A stretch of 64,000 bases of DNA, taken from positions 744,001 to 808,000 of the forward strand of contig NZ_KZ857173.1 in assembly GCF_003350925.1 (NCBI RefSeq), in the 5' to 3' direction. Within the stretch, counting starts at the first letter, position 1; each line of letters starts with the position of its first letter. The notes under the pieces were generated by a model. It ran no database searches and was not told where the DNA came from. It saw only the letters and a program-made list of their open reading frames with translations. The translations under genes and the position numbers were made by a program. Source of the stretch: Dyella tabacisoli. Its GTDB lineage: Bacteria > Pseudomonadota > Gammaproteobacteria > Xanthomonadales > Rhodanobacteraceae. Below are positions 23,601 to 31,398 of this stretch, one piece after another.

Positions 23601-24098
23601 CGCGCACTGAAATCAGGCAAGGTGCCCGATTTCGACCTGAGCAGCGAACACGAGACCGAGGTCGAGCTGCACCTGCCTGCGCTGATCCCGGACGATTACC
23701 TGCCCGACGTGCACGCCCGCCTGACCCTCTACAAACGTATCGCCAGCGCCCGCAGCGAAGATTCGCTACGCGAACTGCAAGTGGAAATGATCGACCGCTT
23801 CGGCCTGTTGCCCGACCCCGCCAAGCAGTTGTTCGCCGTAGCCAGCATCAAACTGATGGCGACCCCACTGGGCATCCGCAAACTCGACTTCGGCCCCAAC
23901 GGCGGCCGCATCCTGTTCCGCGACAAACCCGAGGTCGATCCGATGGCGATCATCCGTCTGATTCAAAGCCTGCCGCGTGTATACAAGCTCGATGGGCAAG
24001 ACAAGCTCAAGGTCACGCTGGACCTTCCAGGCGCGACCGAACGCATTCGCAGCGCACAGGAAGTTCTGGTGTTGTTGGGCGCACGCCGCGCCGCATAA
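20619..24098 (+). CDS. mfd: Transcription-repair coupling factor
   Basis: 1159 residues, the usual length. Mfd removes RNA polymerase stalled at DNA lesions and recruits UvrA. Seen: the N-terminal UvrB-homology module (LHFPDWETLPYDVFSPHPEIVSQR, GALIDIFPMGAAEPYRIELFDDEVESIR), the RNA polymerase interacting domain (IVHVDHGVGRYQGL about 493-506), then the RecG-like translocase with Walker A GDVGFGKTE (about 639-647), DEEQ box VVVDEEQRFG (about 739), TATPIPRTLNMAMSGLRDLS and helicase motifs ending QLRGRVGRSHHRAYAY. The C-terminal TRCF domain is present. A 13-bp tandem duplication covers the stop codon. Confidence 0.98.
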   Translation: MSSPSLSSVIPHPPLPTTPKQRRYWTPPHGSARALLVAETARSHEGLLVAVTRDTQRAHALEEELRIFAGGLPVLHFPDWETLPYDVFSPHPEIVSQRIATLYQLPATQRGVLVVPIATLMQRISPRSHITGAGLMLKKGQKLDLANEQRRLEAVGYRNVPQVAEPGDFAVRGALIDIFPMGAAEPYRIELFDDEVESIRSFDPETQRSQQQVERIELLPAREFPLTDEATKDFRGKLRERFPIDIRRCPLYQDIKEGVTPGGIEYYLPLFFQQTATLFDYLADSAVFLLGEGTLEAAEQFWTQTGERYDQRAHDIERPVLPPAELYLPPEQLREQLNKRMRVELVGSSHEHAQNIGTQPAPELPLNRKGEEPGTSLRHFLASYPGRVLIAADSAGRREALIEQLAGAGLKPDTVESWPAFIHPVSAKAEPRFAITVAALEQGFALTKPALTVLTERELYGERVRTERKRRRGATRDPETIIRDLTELTIGAPIVHVDHGVGRYQGLISMDVGGMAGEFLTIEYAKGDKLYVPVAQLGLVSRYSGTAPELAPLHSLGGDAWERARKRAAEKVRDVAAELLAIYAQREARGGESLPIDRQLIEAFGASFPFEETPDQEQAIDAVLNDLAAPRAMDRVICGDVGFGKTEVALRAAFAAATAGKQVAVLVPTTLLAQQHYRNFADRFADWPVRVDVLSRFKSSKEVNEALKRLADGQIDVIIGTHKLLQPDIKFKNLGLVVVDEEQRFGVRQKEQLKKLRAEVDLLTMTATPIPRTLNMAMSGLRDLSLIATPPAHRMAVRTFISAWEPALIREAFQRELQRGGQVYFLHNEVESIERTAREVQELIPESRIGIAHGQMPERELEQVMADFHRQRFNVLVCTTIIETGIDIPTANTIVINRADRFGLAQLHQLRGRVGRSHHRAYAYLVVPDRKNITADAEKRLEAIASLEELGAGFTLATHDLEIRGAGELLGDEQSGQIQEIGFGLYTELLERAVRALKSGKVPDFDLSSEHETEVELHLPALIPDDYLPDVHARLTLYKRIASARSEDSLRELQVEMIDRFGLLPDPAKQLFAVASIKLMATPLGIRKLDFGPNGGRILFRDKPEVDPMAIIRLIQSLPRVYKLDGQDKLKVTLDLPGATERIRSAQEVLVLLGARRAA

Positions 24099-24115
24099 CT
24101 GGGCCGCATAACTGG
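24090..24115. repeat. Perfect 13-bp tandem duplication across the mfd stop
   Basis: GCCGCATAACTGG occurs at 24090-24102 and again at 24103-24115. The first copy contains the mfd stop TAA (24096-24098). Confidence 0.95.
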
Positions 24116-24351
24116 CCATACCTCGAAACATCGGTCCTGACCGGGGAGCTGCCGCAAGCGCGCTCCCATGTCGGTTGGGCATCGAGTCAGGGCCGACTTC
24201 CGTTCATATTCCGTGATGGGTCAATGGCGGATGCTTAGCACTGGCAAGCACGCTTGAGCGCCACCGGCCCTGTCTTAAGCATCGAAGGCTTCAGGTCAAC
24301 AAGCGCGGCTTTGAGCCTGCCTATGGACTCCATCCGATCGATGAGGCGCTT

Positions 24352-24801
24352 ATGAAAACCATGACCCCCACTTTGCTGGTTCTCGCACTGGCCGTCGGCG
24401 CCGGACAGGCTCTTGCCGTAGACACAACGCCGGCACACACGCCGCTACGCCCCGTCAGCGAATGTATACGCCCCGACCGGATCAACGCCTGGCATATCGT
24501 GGATAACCGCACGGCCGTCGTGGGCACAGGTCCGCAGTACTACAAAGTCACCTTGCAATCGGACTGCCCGCGCTTGGGTGTCGGCCCTGCCGGCCTGATC
24601 TTCCGTGCCAACGAGTCCAATGCCACCGTCGCTCAGAGCCAGATCTGCGGCGAGGTCGGCGAAACGGTGCATTCAAGAAATCAACCGCCTTGCGCTATCC
24701 AGTCGGTGAGCAAGATCGACAAAAGCACCTTTGACGAACTAAGCAAAAAAGCCAAGCGCCATGGCAGCGGCGCGGATCAGCCGACCACCATGAAACCCTG
24801 A
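24352..24801 (+). CDS. Secreted DUF6491-like protein
   Basis: 149 residues. A signal peptide (TPTLLVLALAVGAGQALA) is followed by CIRPDRINAWHIVDNRTAVVGTGPQYYKVTL, DCPRLGVGPAGLIFRAN, ICGEVGETVHSR and PPCAIQSVSKIDK. The four-Cys arrangement and the phrase RPDRI.xWHIVDxRTxVV fit a small family of secreted proteins common in Xanthomonas relatives that I recall as DUF6491; function unknown. The four Cys in the mature part probably form two disulphides in the periplasm. It ends in a Lys-rich, Ser/Thr tail. Own promoter likely; a canonical bidirectional terminator follows. Confidence 0.7.
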   Translation: MKTMTPTLLVLALAVGAGQALAVDTTPAHTPLRPVSECIRPDRINAWHIVDNRTAVVGTGPQYYKVTLQSDCPRLGVGPAGLIFRANESNATVAQSQICGEVGETVHSRNQPPCAIQSVSKIDKSTFDELSKKAKRHGSGADQPTTMKP

Positions 24802-24845
24802 CGCTGGCTCGATCAGATAGGTGCTGCCTGATGGATGCACCCCAC

Positions 24846-24882
24846 AAACAAAAAGCCCGGCGATATGCCGGGCTTTTTGTTT
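24846..24882. terminator. Bidirectional intrinsic terminator
   Basis: Perfect 16-bp stem (AAACAAAAAGCCCGGC / complement) with a GATAT loop; the arms end in A- and T-runs, so it works for both the rightward DUF6491-like gene and the leftward secreted-protein gene. Confidence 0.93.
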
Positions 24883-24909
24883 CATTCCTGACATTCCTGA
24901 AATGTCAGA

Positions 24910-25338
24910 TCAGTCACCGTAACCGTCGTCGCGGACGTAGCGCGTATCGTCGCGGATATAACGAGTCTGGTAGGTGTCTTCGTAAACCACACGCCGCGTC
25001 ACGACCGGATCGTTCTCATAGATAACGCGCGTTGGCTGGCTATAGACCACAGCGGGTTGGTCGTAATACACCGGGGCCGGACGTAGCGCGTCGACAACGA
25101 CGCCAGCGACGAGACCCGTTACGATCGCGCCGGCGATCCAACGCCCGCCACTCCAATGACCGCCACCATGACCATAGCCGCCGCGGTAATAACCATGGCC
25201 GTAGCCACCGCCGTGATACCCGCGGTCACCCCAGCCACCACGATCACCCCAGCCATGCGCCGATGCCGCCATGGGCAGGGCCATTGAAAGGGTTGCCACT
25301 AAAGCGACCGCGAAAATACTGAGGCGCTTAATCATCAT
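24910..25338 (-). CDS. Secreted Gly/Tyr/Arg-rich protein with a glycine-zipper-like helix
   Basis: 142 residues, function not recognised. A signal peptide (SIFAVALVATLSMALPMAASA) is followed by a Gly/His/Tyr/Trp-rich segment with repeats GWGDRGGWGDRGYHGGGYGHG. Next is a short hydrophobic stretch with small residues (WIAGAIVTGLVAGVVVDAL) that could cross a membrane or pack as a glycine zipper, then a Val/Tyr/Asp/Arg-rich tail with RYIRDDTRYVRDD repeats. Probably cell-envelope or surface. It forms a pair with the similar gene 26 bp upstream on the same strand (25364-25705), sharing composition and tail style. TTCTCTCC opposite the start gives a GGAGAGAA ribosome site. Confidence 0.7.
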   Translation of the reverse strand: MMIKRLSIFAVALVATLSMALPMAASAHGWGDRGGWGDRGYHGGGYGHGYYRGGYGHGGGHWSGGRWIAGAIVTGLVAGVVVDALRPAPVYYDQPAVVYSQPTRVIYENDPVVTRRVVYEDTYQTRYIRDDTRYVRDDGYGD

Positions 25339-25363
25339 AAATTCTCTCCGTTAAACGCAGCGA

Positions 25364-25705
25364 TCAATCGTCGTCATCACCGCGATAACGACGGTGGCGG
25401 TAACCATCGCGATAGATAACGCGATCTTCATATACACGGCGCACATAGACCGGACGTTCAACCACGACGGGGTCATCGTAATAAACCACGCGCGGTGCCG
25501 GACGGTAGTAGACCGGCCCTGGGTAGTAGACCGGTCTTGCGTAACCATACCCGCCCCAGCCGCCGCCATAGTAAGCCGGCCCACCGATGCCGATGCCTAC
25601 GCTGATGTGAGTGCGCGCAAAGGCAGGTGCGGCGACAGCGCAGCCGAACAAGACCACGCTAGCGAAAACGACACGCTTGACGGTGGAAAGCTTCGACATG
25701 TTCAT
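25364..25705 (-). CDS. Secreted Gly/Tyr/Pro/Val-rich protein
   Basis: 113 residues, function not recognised. A signal peptide (VKRVVFASVVLFGCAVAAPAFA) leads into THISVGIGIGGPAYYGGGWGGYG, then a PVYYPGPVYYRPAPRVVYYDDPVVV tract and a basic tail with RRVYEDRVIYRDGYRHRRYRG. The tract is built from repeats of Pro-Val-Tyr-Tyr, found in many small beta- and proteobacterial envelope proteins of unknown role. The ATG at 25705 is used; ATG 25699 is equally possible. First of two related genes (with 24910-25338). Confidence 0.68.
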   Translation of the reverse strand: MNMSKLSTVKRVVFASVVLFGCAVAAPAFARTHISVGIGIGGPAYYGGGWGGYGYARPVYYPGPVYYRPAPRVVYYDDPVVVERPVYVRRVYEDRVIYRDGYRHRRYRGDDDD

Positions 25706-25739
25706 GATTCTCAAGATCTCCAAGGGGGCGGCTAGATGC

Positions 25740-25771
25740 CGATAGCCGGCCGGTTCGATCCGGGCCGGTTA
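25740..25771. terminator. Hairpin downstream of rlmKL
   Basis: GATAGCCGGCC and GGCCGGTTATC (one G-T pair) around a 10-nt loop; placed after the rlmKL stop in the leftward direction. No T-run. Confidence 0.5.
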
Positions 25772-25840
25772 TCGTTCTTGCCGGGGTCCATGCTCGGCCT
25801 GGAGCGCTGAATCCGCACTGAGTGAAAGCGGACTGTTAGG

Positions 25841-28036
25841 TCAGCGTTTAACCTTGTTGCGCACATGCTGAACCGTGTCGCTCCACGGCGACTCTTGCGG
25901 CCGCAGGCGCAGCAGCCAACAGCCGTGGATATTGTCGCGGCGGGCGAAGTCGAACGGGATGCTTGGGGTGCTCCAGTCTTCGATTAGGAAGCGTTCATCC
26001 AGCGCCGCCTGGTCGAGCTTGAAACGGCGGAAATTATTGGAGAACACGATGATGCCGTCACTGCTCAAGCGGTCCGCGCAGGCATTCAACAATTTCGCAT
26101 GATCGCGCTGTACGTCGAAATCATCGGCACGCTTGGAGTTGGAGAACGTCGGCGGATCGACATAGATCAGCCCGTAGCGGTCACGATCGCGCTGTAAAAA
26201 CTCCATCGCATCGGCCTGCATCAGCCGGTGTCTGGTTCCCGTGAATCCATTCAAGGCGAGATTGCGCGAGGCCCAATCCAGATAGGTGGCCGACAGATCC
26301 ACGCTGGTGGTGTCTTTCGCGCCACCAGCAGCGGCGTACACGCTGGCGGTGGCGGTGTAGGCAAACATGTTCAGGAAGCGCCGCCCTGCCGCCAGCTCGC
26401 GCAGCTTGGCGCGGACCAGGCGGTGATCGAGGAACAGGCCGGTGTCCAGGTAGTCGGTGAGATTGGCCAGGAACTGCAGGTTGCCCTCGGCCACCTCGAC
26501 AAACTCGCCGCGCTGGTCGAACTGGCCGTATTTGGAGCCCCCTTTGCCGCGCTCGCGCGTTTTCAACGCAATGCGATCACGCGACACGTCGAACACTTCA
26601 CCGGCCACCCGCACGATCTCGCGCAAGCGCTGCCGGGTGGTCTCCACGGGGATTTCAGCCGGTGCGCGGTATTCCTGCACATGTAGCCAGGTTGCACCGG
26701 TTTCATTAGCGTAAACATCGATGGCCGCGGCGTATTCCGGCAAATCCTGATCGTAGGCGCGCCAGCAATGGATACCCTCGCGCTCCAGCCGTTTGCGCAG
26801 ATGCTTGAGATTTTTCTCAAGCCGGTTCTTCAGCATTTGCGCGCCGTCTGACAGCGGCTTTGATTCGCGTGGCATGGCGTCGCGCGGATGCAGCTCAAAG
26901 ATAAGCAGCACGGTTTCCAACGCACCGTTGTAGAGCGCATAGCGCTTCTCGGCACGCAGCGGCATCGCACGCCCCAGCTCGGCGTCACCGGCCAATACCG
27001 CCGCACGCCAACCGCTGAAGCGCGCGCGCAGCGCTTCACCAAGGGCGCGATACAGCCCTGGCATATCGACCCGCTCGCCCAGGCGCTCACCGTAAGGCGG
27101 ATTGGTGATGACCAGACCGCGCTCGACGCTAGGCGGTGGCCCGACGTGCAAAGCATCGTGTTTGTCCAGGGTAAAGAAGCCGGAGACCTCTGCTTCTTGC
27201 GCATTGCGCTTGGCCGTCTGCACCATGCGCGGGTCGGCATCGCTGCCGAAGAAGCAGCTCCGCAAAGCACGCAGGCCAGTCTCCGCACGCTGACGCGCCT
27301 CATCCAACAGGCTGCGCCATACGGCAATATCGTGCTGGTGCCAGCCGAGAAAACCGAAATATTCGCGACGCAAGCCCGGCGCCACGTCGGCAACCATCAA
27401 GGCGCCTTCGATCAGCAGGGTACCCGAGCCGCACATCGGATCGAGCAAGGCACCGCCTTGCGCATAGATTTCCGGCCAACCGGCGCGCAACAACATGGCG
27501 GCGGCCAGGTTTTCCTTTAGCGGCGCCTCGCCTTGCACTTCACGCCAGCCACGGCGATGCAGCGGCGTGCCGGCCAGATCCAGCGACAAGGTGGCGCGAT
27601 CGCGACGCAGGCGCAGGTTGATGCGTACATCAGGCTCATCGGTATCGACACCCGGCCGCGAGCCGTCGCGCTGGCGGAACTGGTCGACAATGGAATCCTT
27701 TACCCGCTGCGCAATGTACTGGCTATGCGTCAGCTTGCTTAGTGCGGTGCCGGCATCCACCGCCAGGGTGGCGTGCGACGCGAGGTGCTGCGACCAATCG
27801 ATCGCCTGCACGCCGGCATATAGCGCATCGTCGGTAGCGGCCTCGAATTCGGCCAACGGCAACAGAATGCGGCTGGCCAGGCGCGACCACAGGCAAGCGC
27901 GATAAGCGGTTTCCAGCGTGCCGGAGAAATGCACGCCGGCCAACGACTCACGCACTTCGGTGGCACCGATAGCGACCAGTTCGTCACGCAGCAGGTATTC
28001 CATGCCCTTGGGGCAGGTGGCGAAATAGGCATTCAC
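25841..28036 (-). CDS. rlmL: Bifunctional 23S rRNA methyltransferase (m2G2445, m7G2069)
   Basis: 731 residues, the full fused RlmK-RlmL. The N-terminal part has the THUMP domain (to about 165) and the RlmL m2G methyltransferase with GALLDPMCGSGTLLIEGALM and NPPYGERLG. The C-terminal RlmK half (from about 410) has FLNMFAYTATASVYAAAGGAKDTTSVDLSATYLDWASRN and LIYVDPPTFSNSKRADD. Both SAM sites and both catalytic NPPY/DPPT motifs are present. The start is a GTG at 28036 overlapping the stop of the alpha/beta hydrolase gene (GTGA), so the two are translationally coupled. Confidence 0.97.
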   Translation of the reverse strand: MNAYFATCPKGMEYLLRDELVAIGATEVRESLAGVHFSGTLETAYRACLWSRLASRILLPLAEFEAATDDALYAGVQAIDWSQHLASHATLAVDAGTALSKLTHSQYIAQRVKDSIVDQFRQRDGSRPGVDTDEPDVRINLRLRRDRATLSLDLAGTPLHRRGWREVQGEAPLKENLAAAMLLRAGWPEIYAQGGALLDPMCGSGTLLIEGALMVADVAPGLRREYFGFLGWHQHDIAVWRSLLDEARQRAETGLRALRSCFFGSDADPRMVQTAKRNAQEAEVSGFFTLDKHDALHVGPPPSVERGLVITNPPYGERLGERVDMPGLYRALGEALRARFSGWRAAVLAGDAELGRAMPLRAEKRYALYNGALETVLLIFELHPRDAMPRESKPLSDGAQMLKNRLEKNLKHLRKRLEREGIHCWRAYDQDLPEYAAAIDVYANETGATWLHVQEYRAPAEIPVETTRQRLREIVRVAGEVFDVSRDRIALKTRERGKGGSKYGQFDQRGEFVEVAEGNLQFLANLTDYLDTGLFLDHRLVRAKLRELAAGRRFLNMFAYTATASVYAAAGGAKDTTSVDLSATYLDWASRNLALNGFTGTRHRLMQADAMEFLQRDRDRYGLIYVDPPTFSNSKRADDFDVQRDHAKLLNACADRLSSDGIIVFSNNFRRFKLDQAALDERFLIEDWSTPSIPFDFARRDNIHGCWLLRLRPQESPWSDTVQHVRNKVKR

Positions 28037-28575
28037 TGCACGGTTGCCTGTGGGTGGTTGGTCACGATGTCCATAAACAAACGGAAGTGTTGCGCGATCG
28101 CATCCATGCTCGCGCCAAGCCGATGGTCGTCTTCGAGCACCAGCAGAGGCAGCAGCCGCTTGTCGGCAAATGCCTGGATCTCGTCGACCGGGCAGATCTC
28201 GTCGTGCTGGCCGTGGATCAACAGGGTCGGCAGCTCATCGCGCAAATCGAAGACGTCGGCGTAGCCGGGAATATGCCCCGGAGTAGCCAGTAGAAATAGC
28301 CCGGCTACCGGTGTCTGCAGCGAGGCAAGCCCGGAGACGAAAGCCCCCATGCTCGACCCCACCAAGACGGGAGGCGCCTTCAAGGTCGCGATATGCGCCC
28401 GCAAGCGAGCGATTCGCGGCGCCACCGAGCCGGCATGCCCGCGCTTGTCGTCCTCGCGATAGTCGGGTCGCGTCGCCGACCAGCCCATGGCCTCGGCCAG
28501 CTCGGCCAATGCACTGACTTTGGTGGCACCCGGACCAGAATCTGATCCGTGTGAAAGAATGACATGGCCGTGCAT
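28033..28575 (-). CDS. Alpha/beta hydrolase
   Basis: 180 residues of a short alpha/beta hydrolase. The opening HVILSHGSDSGPGATKVSALAELAEAMG is the HG-containing strand-turn. The nucleophile elbow GSSMGAF (about 80-86) carries the catalytic Ser. LLIHGQHDEICPVDEIQAFA supplies the Asp loop and EDDHRLG the catalytic His. The substrate is unknown; small esterases and acyl-hydrolases of this size are common. Start at ATG 28575, with GGAG 6 nt upstream. First gene of an operon with rlmKL, and divergent from the amidase gene at 28640. Confidence 0.88.
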   Translation of the reverse strand: MHGHVILSHGSDSGPGATKVSALAELAEAMGWSATRPDYREDDKRGHAGSVAPRIARLRAHIATLKAPPVLVGSSMGAFVSGLASLQTPVAGLFLLATPGHIPGYADVFDLRDELPTLLIHGQHDEICPVDEIQAFADKRLLPLLVLEDDHRLGASMDAIAQHFRLFMDIVTNHPQATVQ

Positions 28576-28639
28576 CGCGATCTCCAAAGCATTACAGCAA
28601 GCTGCGTATGATAGCCGGCGCCATGCGAGACCGACCGAC

Positions 28640-29221
28640 ATGCCCGTATTAACCATCCACGACCAGCCCCTGCCCTATGCCGCACAACTGCCGGAGCGCC
28701 CGGCCGGCGCGGTGGAACTGGTGGTAATTCACTGCACCGAGCTGCCTGACCTGGCTACCGCCCGCATTTATGGCGAAAAGGCCTGGTACGACAGCGGTGT
28801 CGGCCATAGCGGGCATTACTACATCGACCGCGACGGCGCCGTGTACCGCTATGTTCCCGGTACTCGGGTGGCCAACCACGTGCGCGGCCATAACGCGAAC
28901 TCGATCGGTATCGAGCTGGTCAATCTGGGCCGCTATCCGCACTGGTGGGATTCAGGCCAACAGACCATGACCGAGCCGTATACGCCGGCACAAATCGCCG
29001 CTTTGCGCGCCTTGCTGGCTCAATTGCGGCATGACTTTCCCAAGCTGCGCTATATCGCCGGCCATGAGGATCTGGACACTGTCCGGATGCCGGCCAGCGA
29101 CGACCCGACCCGCGAAGTAGCGCGCAAGCTCGATCCGGGCCCGCTGTTTCCATGGACCGAGGTACTTGCAGGCAGCGGCCTGGAGCGGATCGATAGCCCC
29201 CGCGCATTGACACATCCCTAA
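28640..29221 (+). CDS. N-acetylmuramoyl-L-alanine amidase, AmpD-like
   Basis: 193 residues of the Amidase_2/AmpD zinc amidase family, which cuts the lactyl-amide bond between MurNAc and the stem peptide. Seen: VELVVIHCTEL (first zinc His), GVGHSGHYYIDRDGAVYRYVPGTRVANHVRG (substrate loop and second His), NANSIGIELVNLGRYPHWW, and YIAGHEDLDTVRM (third His region). No signal peptide, so cytoplasmic muropeptide recycling is more likely than wall hydrolysis. The start is set at ATG 28640 by where the family begins; there is no clear ribosome site. Alone between divergent and downstream genes. Confidence 0.88.
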   Translation: MPVLTIHDQPLPYAAQLPERPAGAVELVVIHCTELPDLATARIYGEKAWYDSGVGHSGHYYIDRDGAVYRYVPGTRVANHVRGHNANSIGIELVNLGRYPHWWDSGQQTMTEPYTPAQIAALRALLAQLRHDFPKLRYIAGHEDLDTVRMPASDDPTREVARKLDPGPLFPWTEVLAGSGLERIDSPRALTHP

Positions 29222-29278
29222 CACCCCCTTGCGCGCCGCTATACTCGCGCCCTCGTTATTGCCGCAAGGGTTAGGCAC

Positions 29279-30151
29279 ATGAAGGAAGCGCACGTCGGCG
29301 AACTGGTCGATCTGCTGGACCTGGAGCGGCTGGAAGACAACCTGTTCCGCGGCCAGAGTCGCGACATCGGCACCCACTTCGTGTTCGGCGGCCAGGTATT
29401 GGGACAGGCCTTGTCAGCCGCGCAGCAGACGGTCGATTCAACCCGTGAAGCGCATTCGCTGCATGCTTATTTCCTGCGTGCGGGCGATATCAACGCACCG
29501 ATTGTCTACAACGTCGAACGCACTCGCGATGGCGGCACGTTCTCTTCGCGGCGGGTGGTGGCCATCCAGCATGGCCAGCCGATTCTCAATGGCTCGATCT
29601 CTTTTCAGGTCCCGGAGCAAGGCTTCGAGCATCAATCGTCGATGCCGGAAGTACCGATGCCGGAAGATCTTGAGCCGATGCCGCCGCTATCGCCCGAGCA
29701 ACTGGCTCAGTTACCGACGAAGATCCAGCGCTGGCTTGGCGTGGATACTCCGATCGAATTTCGCCATGTCTGGCCGCAAGACCGTTTACACCCGACCAAG
29801 CGGCCGCCGATTCAGCACGTCTGGTTTCGCGTCACCGCGCGGATCAGCGATTCGCCCGCCCTGCACCGTTCGATGCTGGCCTACGCCTCGGATTTCAATC
29901 TGATTGGCACCGCCACCTTGCCGCACGGTATTTCGTACTACACCGACCGCGTGCAGATGGCCAGCCTGGATCACGCGCTATGGTTTCACCGCCCGTTTCG
30001 GGTGGACGAATGGCTGCTGTACTCGTTCGACAGTCCGACCGCTCAAGGCGCGCGCGGTCTGGCGCGGGGTCAAATCTTCAGCCGGGACGGTCGACTGGTC
30101 GCCTCAACGGTGCAGGAAGGGCTCATCCGTTTGCGCCCGGACTCACAGTAA
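29279..30151 (+). CDS. tesB: Acyl-CoA thioesterase II
   Basis: 290 residues, the normal TesB size, made of two hot-dog domains. Seen: LEDNLFRGQSRDIGTHFVFGGQVLGQALSAA at the start, HSLHAYFLRAGD, then in the second domain FRVTARISDSPALHRSMLAYASDFNLIGTA with the catalytic Asp of TesB (ASDFNLI) and Thr/Gln region, and SLDHALWFHRPFRVDEWLLYSFDSPTA. It hydrolyses medium- and long-chain acyl-CoA in the cytoplasm. A ribosome site GGGTTAGG lies before ATG 29279. The next gene begins 9 bp after the stop, so the two are likely co-transcribed. Confidence 0.95.
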   Translation: MKEAHVGELVDLLDLERLEDNLFRGQSRDIGTHFVFGGQVLGQALSAAQQTVDSTREAHSLHAYFLRAGDINAPIVYNVERTRDGGTFSSRRVVAIQHGQPILNGSISFQVPEQGFEHQSSMPEVPMPEDLEPMPPLSPEQLAQLPTKIQRWLGVDTPIEFRHVWPQDRLHPTKRPPIQHVWFRVTARISDSPALHRSMLAYASDFNLIGTATLPHGISYYTDRVQMASLDHALWFHRPFRVDEWLLYSFDSPTAQGARGLARGQIFSRDGRLVASTVQEGLIRLRPDSQ

Positions 30152-30160
30152 ACTCTCGCG

Positions 30161-30556
30161 ATGCGCCAGCTTTATACCTCCCCCCGTATGGAAAACATCG
30201 ACCGCGTGGTCGCCTTGCTCAACGAGCACCACATTGAGAGTTCGGTGACCAATCGTTCCAACTGGAACAAGCCTAGCTACGAGCGCTTCAGCTACACGCA
30301 GAAGCGCGAAAACCGCGATAACTGGCCGCAGGTTTGGGTTACCCACGCGGACGACTACACCAAGGCCCGCAGCCTGCTGCGCGAGATCGGGATCGAGCCG
30401 GTGATCCGCCATGCCGAGGAGCTGGCTGCGGCGCGCAATCCAACGTCACCGGAGGTGCGCAGGCAAAGCACCGCGGTACGGGCACGCCGCATCGTGCTAT
30501 TGGCCCTTGCCGGGGCATCGGTCGTGCTGATGCTGCGCTATATGGGCTACATCTAA
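30161..30556 (+). CDS. DUF2007-like 'pathogenicity-like' small membrane protein
   Basis: 131 residues. The first ~90 residues (MRQLYTSPRMENIDRVVALLNEHHIESSV, NWPQVWVTHADDYTKARSLLREIG) match the short alpha/beta domain of putative signal-transducing proteins (DUF2007); relatives in Xanthomonas are annotated pathogenicity-like proteins without proven function. A single C-terminal transmembrane helix (RIVLLALAGASVVLMLRYMGY) anchors it, with the domain on the cytoplasmic side by the positive-inside rule. It follows tesB closely. Its stop codon lies at the start of a five-unit tandem repeat. Confidence 0.78.
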   Translation: MRQLYTSPRMENIDRVVALLNEHHIESSVTNRSNWNKPSYERFSYTQKRENRDNWPQVWVTHADDYTKARSLLREIGIEPVIRHAEELAAARNPTSPEVRRQSTAVRARRIVLLALAGASVVLMLRYMGYI

Positions 30557-30623
30557 GGAAAATCAGCTAAGGAAGATCGGCGAGGAAAGATCGGCCAAGG
30601 ACGACCGGCTAGCGATAGATCGG
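30553..30623. repeat. Five-unit 14-15 bp tandem repeat at a stop codon
   Basis: Units beginning at 30553, 30567, 30581, 30595 and 30609, from CTAAGGAAAATCAG through CTAAGGAAGATCGG to CTAGCGATAGATCGG. The first unit contains the stop of the preceding gene. Similar 13-16 bp repeats follow other genes here. Confidence 0.88.
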
Positions 30624-30680
30624 CCAGAAACAAACTCTTAGTACTCCCACGACGCATCAAAGCGGACATAGAATCGGCGC

Positions 30681-31385
30681 ATGCGCTCCGATCATGTTCG
30701 ACTGTTTCAAACCTTGCCACACGCCTGCGGCTATTTTGCCGAGCGAACAGCACAGAATCTGGTGATCGATCCGGCCTCGCCACAACTGGATCAGCTATAC
30801 GGTGCGGCGCTGGAGCGCGGTTTTCGTCGGGCCGGCGGGCATTTGTACTTTCCGCACTGCGCTAGCTGCCATGCCTGCACACCTTGCCGGATCGACATAG
30901 CGCAGTTTGCGCCCGACCGTTCGCAGCGGCGCTGCATGAAACGTAATGCCGATCTGCAAGTGATCGAGTCGATGGCCGGCTATAGCACCGAGCGCTATGA
31001 CTTGTACGAGCGTTATCTGCGCCACCGCCACCCTGGCGGCGGCATGGACGAGGCCGATGCCAGCGACTTTCGGCGCTTTCTCACCGCGCCCTGGAGCCCC
31101 ACGTTGTTTCTGGAGTTTCGTCTCGGCCCCCGCCTGCTCGGCGTGGCCGTTACCGATGTCTGTCTGAACGGCCTATCGGCGGTGTACACCTTCTTCGACC
31201 CCGAAGAACACGCGCGCAGCCTTGGCACGTACGCCATCCTGCAGCAAGTTGAGCTGGCCCGCCGACGTGGCCTGCCATGGATTTATCTCGGCTTTTGGAT
31301 CAAAGGCCATCCAAAGATGGACTACAAGCGGCGCTTTCGTCCGCTGCAAATCCGCACCAGCGAGGGCTGGGCGGATTTGCCGTAG
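30681..31385 (+). CDS. bpt: Aspartate/glutamate leucyltransferase (N-end rule)
   Basis: 234 residues of the ATE/Bpt family. Bpt adds Leu from Leu-tRNA to proteins with N-terminal Asp or Glu, making them substrates for ClpS-ClpAP. Seen: the N-terminal Cys region PHACGYFAERTAQNLVIDP, YFPHCASCHACTPCRIDIAQFAPDRSQRRCMKRN, and the C-terminal acyltransferase part SLGTYAILQQVELARRRGLPWIYLGFWI with KMDYKRRFRPLQI. All are standard for bacterial arginyl/leucyltransferases; leucyl specificity is assigned from the bacterial subgroup. No clpS or aat is visible nearby. The upstream repeats leave space for its own promoter. Confidence 0.93.
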   Translation: MRSDHVRLFQTLPHACGYFAERTAQNLVIDPASPQLDQLYGAALERGFRRAGGHLYFPHCASCHACTPCRIDIAQFAPDRSQRRCMKRNADLQVIESMAGYSTERYDLYERYLRHRHPGGGMDEADASDFRRFLTAPWSPTLFLEFRLGPRLLGVAVTDVCLNGLSAVYTFFDPEEHARSLGTYAILQQVELARRRGLPWIYLGFWIKGHPKMDYKRRFRPLQIRTSEGWADLP

Positions 31386-31398
31386 AGCGCCGGCTGCT

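Noticed and set aside
25740-25790. tRNA-like sequence (GGTTCGATCC) near 25755
   Set aside because: It is the loop of a hairpin; no acceptor, anticodon or D-arm pairing can be built around it.
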